DNA of 64,000 nucleotides from Flavobacterium sp. AED (GTDB lineage: Bacteria; Bacteroidota; Bacteroidia; Flavobacteriales; Flavobacteriaceae): the NCBI RefSeq assembly GCF_000812945.1, contig NZ_JSYM01000001.1, positions 2,028,228 through 2,092,227 of the forward strand, given 5' to 3'. Under the pieces are notes generated by a model. That model did no database searches and had not been told where the DNA came from. It saw only the letters and a program-made list of their open reading frames with translations. Shown piece by piece: positions 28,175-35,993 of this stretch; the first letter of the stretch is position 1, and each line of letters starts with the position of its first letter. The position numbers were made by a program, and so were the translations under genes.

Positions 28175-28204
28175 TTGTTTATGATGCAAATGTCATTATA
28201 TTTG
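28175..28204 (+). promoter_or_regulatory. Bacteroidota-type promoter of the first HxlR gene
   Basis: TTG (28175-28177), 19 bases, then TATATTTG (28197-28204) matches the TTG/TAnnTTTG consensus. The same spacing recurs before the SDR gene at 30596. Confidence 0.65.
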
Positions 28205-28220
28205 CTATATAAAAGTATGT

Positions 28221-28256
28221 ACTATACCAAAGTATAGGACTATACTTTGGTATAGT
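28221..28256. promoter_or_regulatory. 16-base perfect inverted repeat, probable HxlR operator
   Basis: ACTATACCAAAGTATA (28221-28236) and TATACTTTGGTATAGT (28241-28256) are perfect complements around GGAC. The site sits in the divergent gap between the reductase operon and the regulator, just downstream of the regulator's predicted transcription start. Confidence 0.75.
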
Positions 28257-28277
28257 GACTCAAGAAATCAAATCGAA

Positions 28278-28631
28278 ATGGAAAAAGAAGTAATAAAAAC
28301 ACATAGTACTTGTACAGGTTTAATTCAGCCTGTAACAGATGCGTTGTATGTATTGAGTGGAAAATGGAAGATTCCTATTTTAATTTCGTTAACATTCGGA
28401 AATAAACGGTTTGGGCAAATGGCAAAAGAAATACCAAAAATTACCGAAAAGATGTTGTCAAAAGAATTAAGGGAATTAGAATTAAATCAGCTAGTCAAAC
28501 GTACCGTTTATGATACGATTCCAGTTGTAGTAGAATATTCCCTAACCGAATATGGTCATTCTTTAGATAAATTGATTTTTGAACTTGCTACATGGGGAAC
28601 GGAGCATAGAAAACGAATTATTGGAAAATAA
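28278..28631 (+). CDS. HxlR-family transcriptional regulator (1)
   Basis: The 117-residue winged-helix protein has the HxlR pattern: a Cys near the N-terminus (Cys12, STCTG), LSGKWKIPILISLTFGNKRFGQM, KITEKMLSKELRELE and the wing VVVEYSLTEYG. In related regulators such a cysteine senses electrophiles or disulfide stress. It is divergent from the reductase-DoxX-azoreductase operon, with a long palindrome between, so autoregulation and control of that operon are likely. Confidence 0.93.
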   Translation: MEKEVIKTHSTCTGLIQPVTDALYVLSGKWKIPILISLTFGNKRFGQMAKEIPKITEKMLSKELRELELNQLVKRTVYDTIPVVVEYSLTEYGHSLDKLIFELATWGTEHRKRIIGK

Positions 28632-28639
28632 ATGTTGCT

Positions 28640-28800
28640 TGTCGTTTGATGATGTTTGTAAAAGGAATGTTCTGGCGCTTGCAGTGGCTAAGAAAAGTTG
28701 GCAAGTATTAGGGTTAAAGGCTAAGCTTTAAAAGTACATGACCAACTTTAAATTAAACCCAAAAAGCTAATTGATATAAACGGCAGTTAGCAGCTGTCTT
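28640..28800. other. Imperfect palindromic intergenic segment, attC-like
   Basis: The gap between the HxlR gene and the minus-strand DoxX gene contains nested inverted parts (AAAGTTGG near 28694 with CCAACTTT near 28742; GGGTTAAAG with TTTAAATTAAACCC). It ends in CGGCAGTTAGCAGCTG just past the DoxX stop. On the minus strand this reads GCTAAC, as at the other minus-strand gene ends in this region. Interpretation as a recombination site is an inference. Confidence 0.35.
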
Positions 28801-28811
28801 TTTTATTTTTT

Positions 28812-29228
28812 CTATTCTTTGTTTGGTTTCGGTTTAACAAGTATGCTCAACGCAAATGCACTTGCCGATGCACAAAACACGGAATAATCAAGCGGCGCTT
28901 TTATACTGCTAGAAAATGCCATTGACAATGCAAACAATAAAAGTAATGCACTACTAGCTTTGGCTACCCAATTGGTTTTGAATTTTGTAAGCAACAAAAT
29001 GCCTAAAATAATTTCTAAACTTGTTGCTGTGTAAGCCAAAAACGGCACTAAACTGTCTGGTGCAAATGGATTTAAACTTTTGGTATAAACCACAAAATTT
29101 TGCCAATTTCCCCAAGCAGAAACTTCTTTGGGCCACATTCCAAAGCGATCTGCTGAGGCAGATAGAAATCCTGCACTTAATGCTATGCGCAAAAACCATT
29201 CTGCAATTTTAATTTCTGATAATTTCAT
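28812..29228 (-). CDS. DoxX-family membrane protein (2)
   Basis: The 138-residue protein has four membrane helices and the DoxX fold: IAEWFLRIALSAGFLSASADRFG, LAYTATSLEIILGILLLTKF, AKASSALLLLFALSMAF and a final helix. It is distinct from the DoxX protein at 27188. The gene lies four bases after a GNAT acetyltransferase gene on the same strand. Function unknown beyond membrane localisation. Confidence 0.85.
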   Translation of the reverse strand: MKLSEIKIAEWFLRIALSAGFLSASADRFGMWPKEVSAWGNWQNFVVYTKSLNPFAPDSLVPFLAYTATSLEIILGILLLTKFKTNWVAKASSALLLLFALSMAFSSSIKAPLDYSVFCASASAFALSILVKPKPNKE

Positions 29229-29232
29229 ATTT

Positions 29233-29658
29233 CTAATTTATAGGATTACTAAAATGAAACGCACTGATGGTGAAGTTTTCTTTGAAATAAAGTTTATGTG
29301 CCTTTGTTCTAAGATGCCCACTATCTAAATGTACCGATTTACAATTTTCTTGTTTTGCAATTTCATACAAATGGTTGAGTAATACTGTAGCATAGCCTTT
29401 TCCACGGCAAATATCTAATGTAGAAAGATCATCTATATACAACATCTTGCCACAATAAAGCATCGAAAAAATGCGGTATCCTGCAATTGAAACTACTTTA
29501 CCTCCTTCTTCAATATAAATTAAAGAATATCCCTCTTTTTGCATTTCTTGTATTTGCGCTACAAATTCATTTTCTTTCAACATCGGTCGTAAAAGAAAAA
29601 TAGCTTCCCAACAAGAAGCTATTTCAATCGCTGTAATTGCAATTTTTATTTCAGTCAT
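29233..29658 (-). CDS. GNAT-family N-acetyltransferase (1)
   Basis: The 141-residue protein has the GNAT core with acetyl-CoA pyrophosphate-binding loop CRGKGYATVLLNHLYEIA preceded by LYIDDLSTL, and the late strand SVHLDSGHLRTKAHKLYFKENF. The substrate is unknown. It leads a two-gene unit with DoxX. Confidence 0.88.
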   Translation of the reverse strand: MTEIKIAITAIEIASCWEAIFLLRPMLKENEFVAQIQEMQKEGYSLIYIEEGGKVVSIAGYRIFSMLYCGKMLYIDDLSTLDICRGKGYATVLLNHLYEIAKQENCKSVHLDSGHLRTKAHKLYFKENFTISAFHFSNPIN

Positions 29659-30134
29659 AATTCTCTTTTTGTAAAATTTATAAAGTCAATATTTTAGACT
29701 TTTTATTTTGAGTTGCCGCTAGCGTCAGTTCTCCCGAAGCTTCGGGATAAAAACTTCTAAACGAACTGATTTTTGTTAAATGGAATGTAAATATATATGA
29801 TTTATACTATAATTATTTCTTTTTTTTGAAAAAAGAAGTTTGATTTAGCTTTTCAAAAAAGGGGGTAAAAGCCTTAAAAAAGGCTTTTAGAGTGCTAAAA
29901 TAGAAAGGCAATACTTAGATATTGTTTTAGTAGATTTTAGTCAATCAGGTTAAAAATCCTGTTGAAGTTATAAGCTAAAAAAACAATCATTATTTGATTA
30001 TTGTTGTAGCCTATCAGTACTATTGGGTTTGTAACACAAAACAATTTTGCCACCAGAATATAACTTTGCTTGATGAGAGTAAGTTTCTGTATTTTGACAA
30101 GTGAATTAAAACTAGTTATTGCCACAAACTGCTT
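29659..30134. other. 476-base non-coding region with small palindromes
   Basis: No supported gene. It holds a 16-base perfect palindrome TCCCGAAGCTTCGGGA (29732-29747) and a small hairpin AAAAGCCTT/AAGGCTTTT (29867-29888). A 62-codon minus-strand frame at 29937-30125 has no protein-like features and is not called. Confidence 0.45.
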
Positions 30135-30569
30135 TTAGCTGCTGCTTTGTTCTTTAGCAAACCTATCCTCCAACTCTTTTGTCATCGACTTTATAAATGC
30201 GCCCTTATCTTTCTTGGCTTCTTTTATTTTTGCTTTTATTTCGGTTGGAAGGGAAAAGTATTTGTCTGCCCAAAAATGGATTTCAAGCAAAACAGGCAAT
30301 AAGTCAATTCCTTTTTGTGTCAGTGTGTACAATACTTTTGCTTTACTGTCGGGGTGGTCTAATTTTTTTATAATTCCATTTTCTTCAAGCCCTTGCAGTC
30401 TTGATGCTAAAATATTGGTAGCAATTTTTTCTTCGGATTTGAGAAAGGCGCCATAGGTGTTTTTATTGAAAAATATCAAATCTCGGATTATCAGCAAAGA
30501 CCATTTGTCTCCAAATATATCAAGCATGCAGCTAATTGGGCATTCTGACCTACTTTTATTTTTTTTCAT
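30135..30569 (-). CDS. HxlR-family transcriptional regulator (2)
   Basis: The 144-residue winged-helix protein has CPISCMLDIFGDKWSLLIIRDLIFF, EKIATNILASRLQGLEENG and KAKVLYTLTQKGIDL, the full HxlR pattern with two cysteines at the N-terminus. It has an acidic/basic helical tail of about 35 residues. It is divergent from an SDR oxidoreductase gene, with repeated CACTTGCAAA sequences between, so it probably represses that gene. Confidence 0.93.
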   Translation of the reverse strand: MKKNKSRSECPISCMLDIFGDKWSLLIIRDLIFFNKNTYGAFLKSEEKIATNILASRLQGLEENGIIKKLDHPDSKAKVLYTLTQKGIDLLPVLLEIHFWADKYFSLPTEIKAKIKEAKKDKGAFIKSMTKELEDRFAKEQSSS

Positions 30570-30592
30570 TTTTTTTTTATATTTTAAAAAAT

Positions 30593-30650
30593 CACTTGCA
30601 AATTAAAAGTTGTTTTATATATTTGCACTTGCAAAATGCAAGCAAATATA
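30593..30650 (+). promoter_or_regulatory. SDR promoter with CACTTGCAAA repeats
   Basis: TTG (30597-30598 region) and TATATTTG (30618-30625) form a TTG-N19-TAnnTTTG promoter. CACTTGCAAA occurs at 30593-30602 and again at 30626-30635, 33 bases apart, and the second copy leads into the inverted pair CTTGC/GCAAG. The arrangement suggests regulator binding across both promoter elements. Confidence 0.6.
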
Positions 30651-30673
30651 AATATTAAAAAATTAAAAGCAAA

Positions 30674-31441
30674 ATGGAATTAAGAGACAAAACAATTTTG
30701 ATAACTGGCGGTGCTTCTGGTATTGGGTTAGAAGCGGCCAAACAATTTTTAGAAAACGGCTCCAAAGTTATTATTACGGGTAGAAGCCAGGCAAAATTAG
30801 ATGCAGCCAAAAAACTTCATCCTTCGATAACAGCTATCAATAGTGATGTGGCAAATGCCGAAGAGGCAGCTTCATTATTTGAAGAAATCCAAAAACTGGG
30901 AGGAATAGATATTTTATATAACAATGCCGGTGTAATCAGTAAACCTCAAAATTTGGGAATTGCCAATAAAGTTCATTTTGAAACTGCTGAATATGAAATG
31001 AGTATTAACTATTTAGGGGTGATTCGTATGAATAATTTGTTTATGGATATGCTTAAATCGAGAAAAGAGAGCGCCATTATTAATACGGCTTCTATATTAA
31101 GCTATGTGCCACTAAATCTTGCGCCAACTTACTCTGCATCAAAAGTTGCTGTTCGATTTTATACCGATTCTTTGCGTAATCATTTGCAGATTTTGAAAAG
31201 TCATGTCAAAGTATTTGAACTTTCTCCTCCCTTAGTTGCAACTGCTATGGCAGATGGTGTAGATGCAAAAACAATTACTTCTGAAAAATTAGTAAATGGA
31301 TTGATTGCAGGACTAAAAAAGAATAATTACAAAATTCGCATCGGTGATACAAAGGCTATTTATTTTTTAAACAGATTTTTACCAAAAATTGCTTGGGGTT
31401 TAATCAACAGAAAATCAAATGCCAAACAACTTCAAAAATAA
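30674..31441 (+). CDS. Short-chain dehydrogenase/reductase
   Basis: The 255-residue protein has the classical SDR features: TGGASGIGLEAA nucleotide-binding loop, NNAG (YNNAGVI), catalytic Ser in NTASILSYVP and the YSASK tetrad (Tyr and Lys in APTYSASKVAV). It resembles the DltE-like oxidoreductases often found beside HxlR regulators. It uses NAD(P)H in the cytoplasm. The substrate is unknown. Confidence 0.93.
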   Translation: MELRDKTILITGGASGIGLEAAKQFLENGSKVIITGRSQAKLDAAKKLHPSITAINSDVANAEEAASLFEEIQKLGGIDILYNNAGVISKPQNLGIANKVHFETAEYEMSINYLGVIRMNNLFMDMLKSRKESAIINTASILSYVPLNLAPTYSASKVAVRFYTDSLRNHLQILKSHVKVFELSPPLVATAMADGVDAKTITSEKLVNGLIAGLKKNNYKIRIGDTKAIYFLNRFLPKIAWGLINRKSNAKQLQK

Positions 31442-31505
31442 TATACATCCTAGTTCCTTTGGGGATTATGTTTTTAAGTGCAGGGTTATTAAAATAGCTG
31501 TTTGA

Positions 31506-31518
31506 CGTTCGTTGTTTT
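31506..31518. repeat. 13-base repeat shared with 32764-32776
   Basis: CGTTCGTTGTTTT occurs here, five bases past the stop of the minus-strand VOC gene, and again at 32764-32776, 23 bases past the stop of the phosphotransferase gene. It lies at the same relative place behind two unrelated genes. Confidence 0.6.
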
Positions 31519-31522
31519 TCGC

Positions 31523-31960
31523 TTATACTTTTCCGTTGTATTTTGGGTCAAAATCAACCATCCATTCAATACCGTATTTATCTCTAAACATTCCAAAATA
31601 AGAACCCCAAGGACTGTCGCTAATAGGTACTTCAATATTTCCGTCTACTGAAAGTCCGCTAAATAATTTGTCAGCTTCTTCACGACTTTCTGCACTAATA
31701 GATATCTTAGACCTGTTTTCATTTTCATTAACTCGACCCATACTTGCTGGAATGTCATTGGCCATTAAAATGTTTTTGCCAATTGGCAAAGCAATGTGCA
31801 TTATCTTATTGGCATCATTTTCTGCTACTGGATATTCAGGGCTTGCTATATCTTTGAAGCGCATAATCTTTGTGAATTCTCCGCCAAATACTGATTTGTA
31901 AAAAAGGAATGCTTCTTCGGCATTTCCATTGAAGTTGATGTGTGGATTGATAAGTGCCAT
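31523..31960 (-). CDS. VOC-superfamily protein (PhnB-like)
   Basis: The 145-residue protein has the PhnB/glyoxalase-like pattern: INPHINFNGNAEEAFLFYKSVFGGEF, IMHIALPIGKNILMANDIP and a C-terminal WGSYFGMFRDKYGIEWMVDFDP. These small dimeric proteins of the vicinal-oxygen-chelate fold are often of unknown function or resistance related. It stands alone, convergent with the SDR gene. Confidence 0.9.
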   Translation of the reverse strand: MALINPHINFNGNAEEAFLFYKSVFGGEFTKIMRFKDIASPEYPVAENDANKIMHIALPIGKNILMANDIPASMGRVNENENRSKISISAESREEADKLFSGLSVDGNIEVPISDSPWGSYFGMFRDKYGIEWMVDFDPKYNGKV

Positions 31961-32030
31961 AATTTATATTTTTTAAGTTGTTTTTTCCAAATAGGGCAGA
32001 GTTTTGTAAAGATTATGCGATTCTAGTATA

Positions 32031-32585
32031 TCAACGCGCTCGGGCGTCCCATTCTCGTTTCAGCATTGCGTATTGAAATTCACTTCCCCATTTTCCTTTA
32101 AAGAATATATTTTCAATAAAGTGTCCTTCTTGTTTAAATCCGGTGCTTCTTAGTAAGTTGATTGAAGGAATATTTTCAGCGTCCACTATTTCAACAACTC
32201 GGTGTATTTCTTTTGTGTCAAACAGAAAGGTCAAAATTCCAATTAAAACTTCTTTTGCGTAACCCTTTTTTTGTTCAATATGTGAAATGGTAATTCCAAT
32301 TTCTGCAATTCTTTTATCGTACTGGTCAAGTTTAATTGCACAGTCGCCAATAAGTTGTCTTGTTTCACTATTTTCAATTCCGTACTGTACCCATTCTCCT
32401 GCTTTGCCAAAATATTTTGTCGAGTTCTCTTTAATAAACTCTTCGGCTTGTTCAATTCTCATAATATCAAAGCCTTGATATTTTGTGACCTCTGGGTTTG
32501 AACGATAAATATGAAAATCAGATAGATCTGATAATTCGAGGTGTCGAATATTAAGTCGTATTGTTTGTAAATTAAGATTTTCCAT
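32031..32585 (-). CDS. GNAT-family N-acetyltransferase (RimJ/RimL type)
   Basis: The 184-residue protein shows the RimJ/RimL subgroup layout: LQTIRLNIRHLELSDLSDFHIYRSNPEV at the start, IGDCAIKLD, EIGITISHIEQKKGYAKEVLIGILTFLFD with the acetyl-CoA loop, and IPSINLLRSTGFKQEGHFIEN. It transfers acetyl groups to an unknown amine, perhaps a protein terminus or drug. It is single on the minus strand, followed by the 32629-32772 palindrome on its upstream side. Confidence 0.9.
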   Translation of the reverse strand: MENLNLQTIRLNIRHLELSDLSDFHIYRSNPEVTKYQGFDIMRIEQAEEFIKENSTKYFGKAGEWVQYGIENSETRQLIGDCAIKLDQYDKRIAEIGITISHIEQKKGYAKEVLIGILTFLFDTKEIHRVVEIVDAENIPSINLLRSTGFKQEGHFIENIFFKGKWGSEFQYAMLKREWDARAR

Positions 32586-32628
32586 TATCTAAATTTCTGT
32601 TGTTTGTAATTTGTATGGGAGTCTTTTA

Positions 32629-32772
32629 CAACGACTACTAGCGTTTGTTAAAATAGGTTTGGGACTAAATTAAGCCCTATTTTCGGATTTGCCAAATCAT
32701 CCCAAATACAAAGTCAACTTTCCATTAAGCCAAATGCCCAAATCCTTTGTAGCAAGTGTTAGCCGTTCGTTG
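32629..32772. other. 144-base imperfect inverted repeat (attC-like)
   Basis: The ends CAACGA (32629-32634) and TCGTTG (32767-32772) are complementary. Inner parts also pair, for example TTTGGG at 32658-32663 with the CCCAAA beginning at 32737, at equal distance from the ends but with many mismatches between. A long imperfect palindrome immediately behind a small gene resembles an integron attC site. The canonical GTTRRRY/RYYYAAC core is not matched exactly, so this is a candidate only. Confidence 0.45.
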
Positions 32773-32798
32773 TTTTCTTGTTTGCTGTTCGTTTTTGT

Positions 32799-33794
32799 TT
32801 ATTGTTCAATCTCAATCTTATTGTAAGTAATCCAACGTTTCAAATTTCCAACCATTCTTTTTAAATGGTCTTCATTCAAGAAAATATTTGTCCAAAAATC
32901 AAACCTGTCGCACTGGATACTGATGTAATAATTCATAATGGCTAAACAAGCAAAAGGTAAAAAGTTTTTTTCTTCTTCGCTAATTTCGACTACTGTTTCA
33001 TACCCTTTCAGAAAATTATCTGCTTTTATTTGATATTCATCTTCGTTTAAATTCGTAGAAAATAACTGAAATAAAAAGTATGAAATGTCAAAACACAAAA
33101 AACCGTTGCCACAAAAATCAAAATCAAAAAAAGTTACGTCTTTTTCATTATCTAGGTGCATATTGTCAAACCAAACGTCAAGATGTGTAGCTCCATATCT
33201 CATTTGTTGTTCGTCAATATTGTCAAATTTTACGGTTAGAAAATTTGATAGGTTCTCTAAAAACTTAATTTCTTCTGTTGTATTTTTGAAGAAGTTTTTT
33301 GTTCTTAAAAGAGAGTCAACGAGTAAACTTTCTGTATTATAAGTAATTCTGTTTAGTGCAAAATTTTCTGTTGATTTATGAACTTTAGCCAATGCTTGTC
33401 CTATTAGAAAACTGGTTTGATGTGAAAATTTTGCGGTCTTTGTACCTTTTGCATATGAAAATAAGACGCCAAATCTTTTTCCCTCTGGTGCATTAATCTC
33501 TTGAATAAATTGATTCGATTTGTCAGCTATTGGAAAGGCAACTTGTCCGCCATTTTCTTTTAAGTGGATTAAAAGCCTTAATTCTTCCTCAATTTCTAAC
33601 TTTGACCGCCAATTATGTGTATAAACCCTAAAAGCGTATTTGTTTTCGTTATCATTAATTATATAAAGATGGTTCATTGCAGCCCGAAATAGGTTACATT
33701 CTGTATTCACACTTAAATTATATTGTTGTCGAATAAGCTTGCTTAGTTCTATTGACGAAAGTGTACTGTTTATTACTAAAAATTTTTCTGTCAT
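32799..33794 (-). CDS. Aminoglycoside phosphotransferase-family kinase
   Basis: The 331-residue protein has the APH/choline-kinase fold: the N-lobe (NKYAFRVYTHNW, RSKLEIEEELRLLIHLKE) and the catalytic loop THLDVWFDNMHLD (HxDxxxxN type) followed by FFDFDFCGNGF, whose acidic residues bind Mg-ATP. It may phosphorylate a small alcohol such as homoserine, choline or an antibiotic. The substrate cannot be told. The gene lies between two attC-like segments. Confidence 0.87.
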   Translation of the reverse strand: MTEKFLVINSTLSSIELSKLIRQQYNLSVNTECNLFRAAMNHLYIINDNENKYAFRVYTHNWRSKLEIEEELRLLIHLKENGGQVAFPIADKSNQFIQEINAPEGKRFGVLFSYAKGTKTAKFSHQTSFLIGQALAKVHKSTENFALNRITYNTESLLVDSLLRTKNFFKNTTEEIKFLENLSNFLTVKFDNIDEQQMRYGATHLDVWFDNMHLDNEKDVTFFDFDFCGNGFLCFDISYFLFQLFSTNLNEDEYQIKADNFLKGYETVVEISEEEKNFLPFACLAIMNYYISIQCDRFDFWTNIFLNEDHLKRMVGNLKRWITYNKIEIEQ

Positions 33795-33799
33795 TTATT

Positions 33800-33865
33800 T
33801 TTGGTTGTCTTAGTACCGTCGTTCTACAATGACGGTCAACGTTGTAGTAGCTGTTAGTGGCTTCT
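33800..33865. other. Small palindromic spacer with GTTAGTGGC end
   Basis: This gap holds ACCGTC/GACGGT (around 33817-33838) as a hairpin and ends in GTTAGTGGC (33853-33861). The exact complement GCCACTAAC occurs at 34402-34410, on the far side of the next two small genes, so the two-gene unit is bracketed by a nine-base inverted pair, as integron cassettes are bracketed by their core sites. Confidence 0.4.
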
Positions 33866-33869
33866 CTTG

Positions 33870-34190
33870 TTATTTCGAATAAATTTCATTTTCACTGGAG
33901 CCAATTAAGCCAATTATTTTTCTTTCTTTTAGCGTATCGATTCCGAATAAATAAGGCATCCTTCCTTTTGTACTTCCTATATTTCTTAAATTCAATAATA
34001 TTGCATTATCTCTTGCAATTAATGTTAATTTATGTCCAGGCTGATTAAATAAAAAAGGAATATAAAACTCATAAAGCGCACCCTGCTTTGTTTTAGTTAT
34101 CCATTGCTGTTCGTCGACAATTTTTTCAATCAAACTAATATTTTCTACTTCATTAAATGGTGTCACAATAGCAATCATTTTTTTTTTCAT
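33870..34190 (-). CDS. Hypothetical protein (106 aa)
   Basis: I do not recognise this protein. It reads as a real soluble protein: MIAIVTPFNEVENISLIEKIVDEQQW, a strand-rich middle (YEFYIPFLFNQPGHKLTLIARDNAILLNLRN) and GSTKGRMPYLFGIDTLKERKIIG. No signal or membrane segment. Its start overlaps the end of the upstream 74-residue gene by 38 bases in another frame. Confidence 0.6.
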   Translation of the reverse strand: MKKKMIAIVTPFNEVENISLIEKIVDEQQWITKTKQGALYEFYIPFLFNQPGHKLTLIARDNAILLNLRNIGSTKGRMPYLFGIDTLKERKIIGLIGSSENEIYSK

Positions 34191-34377
34191 TGAACTTAGA
34201 ATAGAAAGTGTAAAAAATCAAGATTATGAAAACTATTTGAATAGTGATGTTATTTTTTGAGGCAAATAAAAAAATGAATAAAGGTAAAAAGCCAAAAAAA
34301 TTATTCCAAAAATCATCAAGTTCATCTTTAGGAAGTTCTTTGGTTTTAATAATATTTTGAAGTTCAATTTCTGTCAT
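34153..34377 (-). CDS. Hypothetical small membrane protein (74 aa)
   Basis: The product has a charged N-terminus (MTEIELQNIIKTKELPKDELDDFW) and two closely spaced hydrophobic segments (FGFLPLFIFLFASK; ITIQIVFIILIFYTFYS). Family unknown. It overlaps the next gene by 38 bases and probably forms a two-gene unit with it. A frameshift linking them cannot be excluded. Confidence 0.5.
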   Translation of the reverse strand: MTEIELQNIIKTKELPKDELDDFWNNFFGFLPLFIFLFASKNNITIQIVFIILIFYTFYSKFNEKKNDCYCDTI

Positions 34378-34410
34378 TTTGGTGTAGGTTGGTTTAGAAT
34401 AGCCACTAAC

Positions 34411-34808
34411 TAGTATAGCGGTCAGACTTTATTTATTATCAAATATATAATAATAATCGTATAAATCATCAAAAGCATTTTTTCTTTGCTGGATGCTTTT
34501 TGAAATTGAGATGAAGAGAATTTTAGTTGTTGTTTTCACTTCATATTTGCTTGATTTACATGAGTTTAAGTGCTTTTATGAAGCGAAGCGGAATAAAAGA
34601 TTATTTCACAATATTTTCATTTTAAGCTGAGTTCATTGAACTTGTTTGCAACGGATAGTCCGACCTTTTTAGGACACGCTCAAAAGGAATTTCCAATTGG
34701 TAATTAAATTTTTAAATGATGTAATTATCTAATTTTATTTCTAAAAAGTATTTAAATTTTGCTTGTCAGGAACCCCCTTTTTCATTTCATTGGAAGAAAA
34801 ATATTTTT
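34411..34808. other. Non-coding region upstream of tgt
   Basis: About 400 AT-rich bases without a supported gene. The tgt promoter lies at its right end. Confidence 0.45.
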
Positions 34809-34839
34809 TTGACGGGGGGGTCAAATTAACCTATCTTTG
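34809..34839 (+). promoter_or_regulatory. tgt promoter
   Basis: TTG (34809-34811), 20 bases including a run of seven G residues, then TATCTTTG (34832-34839). It lies 19 bases before the chosen ATG at 34859, which supports that start. Confidence 0.7.
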
Positions 34840-34858
34840 CGCACTGAAAAACGCCTAT

Positions 34859-35989
34859 ATGAAGTTTGATTTATTAAAAAAAGATCCGCAGTCCAAAGCC
34901 AGAGCGGGAAGTATTACCACTGATCACGGTGTGATTGAAACCCCAATTTTTATGCCTGTAGGGACCGTAGGTTCCGTAAAAGGTGTGCATCAACGCGAAT
35001 TGAAAGACGATATAAACCCGGATATTATCTTGGGAAATACCTACCATTTATACTTGCGACCACAAACCGAAATCCTGGAGAAAGCGGGGGGTTTGCATAA
35101 ATTCATGAACTGGGACCGCAATATTTTGACGGATTCCGGAGGATACCAAGTGTATTCGCTTTCGGCCAATCGGAAAATTAAGGAAGAAGGAGTGAAGTTC
35201 AAATCGCATATTGACGGTTCGTACCACTTTTTTACGCCAGAGAATGTGATGGAAATTCAACGTACCATAGGAGCCGATATTATCATGGCTTTTGATGAGT
35301 GTACGCCATATCCATGTGATTATAACTACGCAAAGCGTTCGATGAAAATGACGCACCGCTGGTTAGACCGTTGCATCAATCATTTAGACACGCAACCTTT
35401 TAAATACGGATATGAGCAAACGTTTTTTCCAATTGTTCAAGGAAGTTGCTATAAAGATTTACGCCAACAATCAGCGGAATATATTGCGAATTCAAATCAA
35501 CAAGGAAATGCGATTGGCGGACTTTCAGTAGGGGAACCTGCCGAGGAAATGTATGCCATGACCGAAATAGTTTGTGAAATCCTACCCGAAGACAAACCCC
35601 GTTACCTGATGGGCGTGGGAACTCCGATAAATATTCTGGAGAATATTGCCCTTGGAATTGACATGTTTGACTGTGTGATGCCTACGCGTAATGCCAGAAA
35701 CGGAATGTTGTTTACGGCTAACGGTTCGATTAATATTAAAAACAAAAAGTGGGAAGCTGATTTTTCTCCTATTGACGAAATGGGAATCACATATGTTGAT
35801 ACGGAATATACGAAAGCGTATTTGCGTCACCTTTTTGCTGCCAATGAATACCTAGGAAAACAAATTGCTACAATCCATAATCTTGGATTTTATATGTGGT
35901 TGGTTCGTGAGGCCAGAAAACATATCTTAGCGGGAGATTTCAAACCTTGGAAAGAAATGATGGTGAAGAATATGAGCCAACGTTTGTAA
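34859..35989 (+). CDS. tgt: tRNA-guanine transglycosylase (zinc cysteines missing)
   Basis: The 376-residue TIM-barrel enzyme exchanges guanine 34 for preQ1 in tRNAs with GUN anticodons. Signatures: ILTDSGGYQVYSLS, FDECTPYP, GGLSVGEP, YLMGVGTP and the nucleophile Asp in FDCVMPTRNARNG. The open frame extends to 34763, but the ATG at 34859 starts the family sequence (MKFDLLKKDP) and follows a promoter. Most bacterial enzymes hold zinc with a CxCxxC motif after DFSPID. Here that stretch (residues about 306-320) reads DEMGITYVDTEYTKAY with no cysteine, though His340 in ATIHNLGF is kept. Confidence 0.94.
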   Translation: MKFDLLKKDPQSKARAGSITTDHGVIETPIFMPVGTVGSVKGVHQRELKDDINPDIILGNTYHLYLRPQTEILEKAGGLHKFMNWDRNILTDSGGYQVYSLSANRKIKEEGVKFKSHIDGSYHFFTPENVMEIQRTIGADIIMAFDECTPYPCDYNYAKRSMKMTHRWLDRCINHLDTQPFKYGYEQTFFPIVQGSCYKDLRQQSAEYIANSNQQGNAIGGLSVGEPAEEMYAMTEIVCEILPEDKPRYLMGVGTPINILENIALGIDMFDCVMPTRNARNGMLFTANGSINIKNKKWEADFSPIDEMGITYVDTEYTKAYLRHLFAANEYLGKQIATIHNLGFYMWLVREARKHILAGDFKPWKEMMVKNMSQRL

Positions 35990-35993
35990 ATTA

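Noticed and set aside
29937..30125. Minus-strand frame of 62 codons downstream of the second HxlR gene
   Set aside because: Composition is that of translated AT-rich spacer; no recognisable start context or protein pattern.
34153..34190. Frameshift joining the 74- and 106-residue hypothetical genes
   Set aside because: Both have plausible starts and different character (membrane versus soluble); kept as two overlapping genes, though not excluded.
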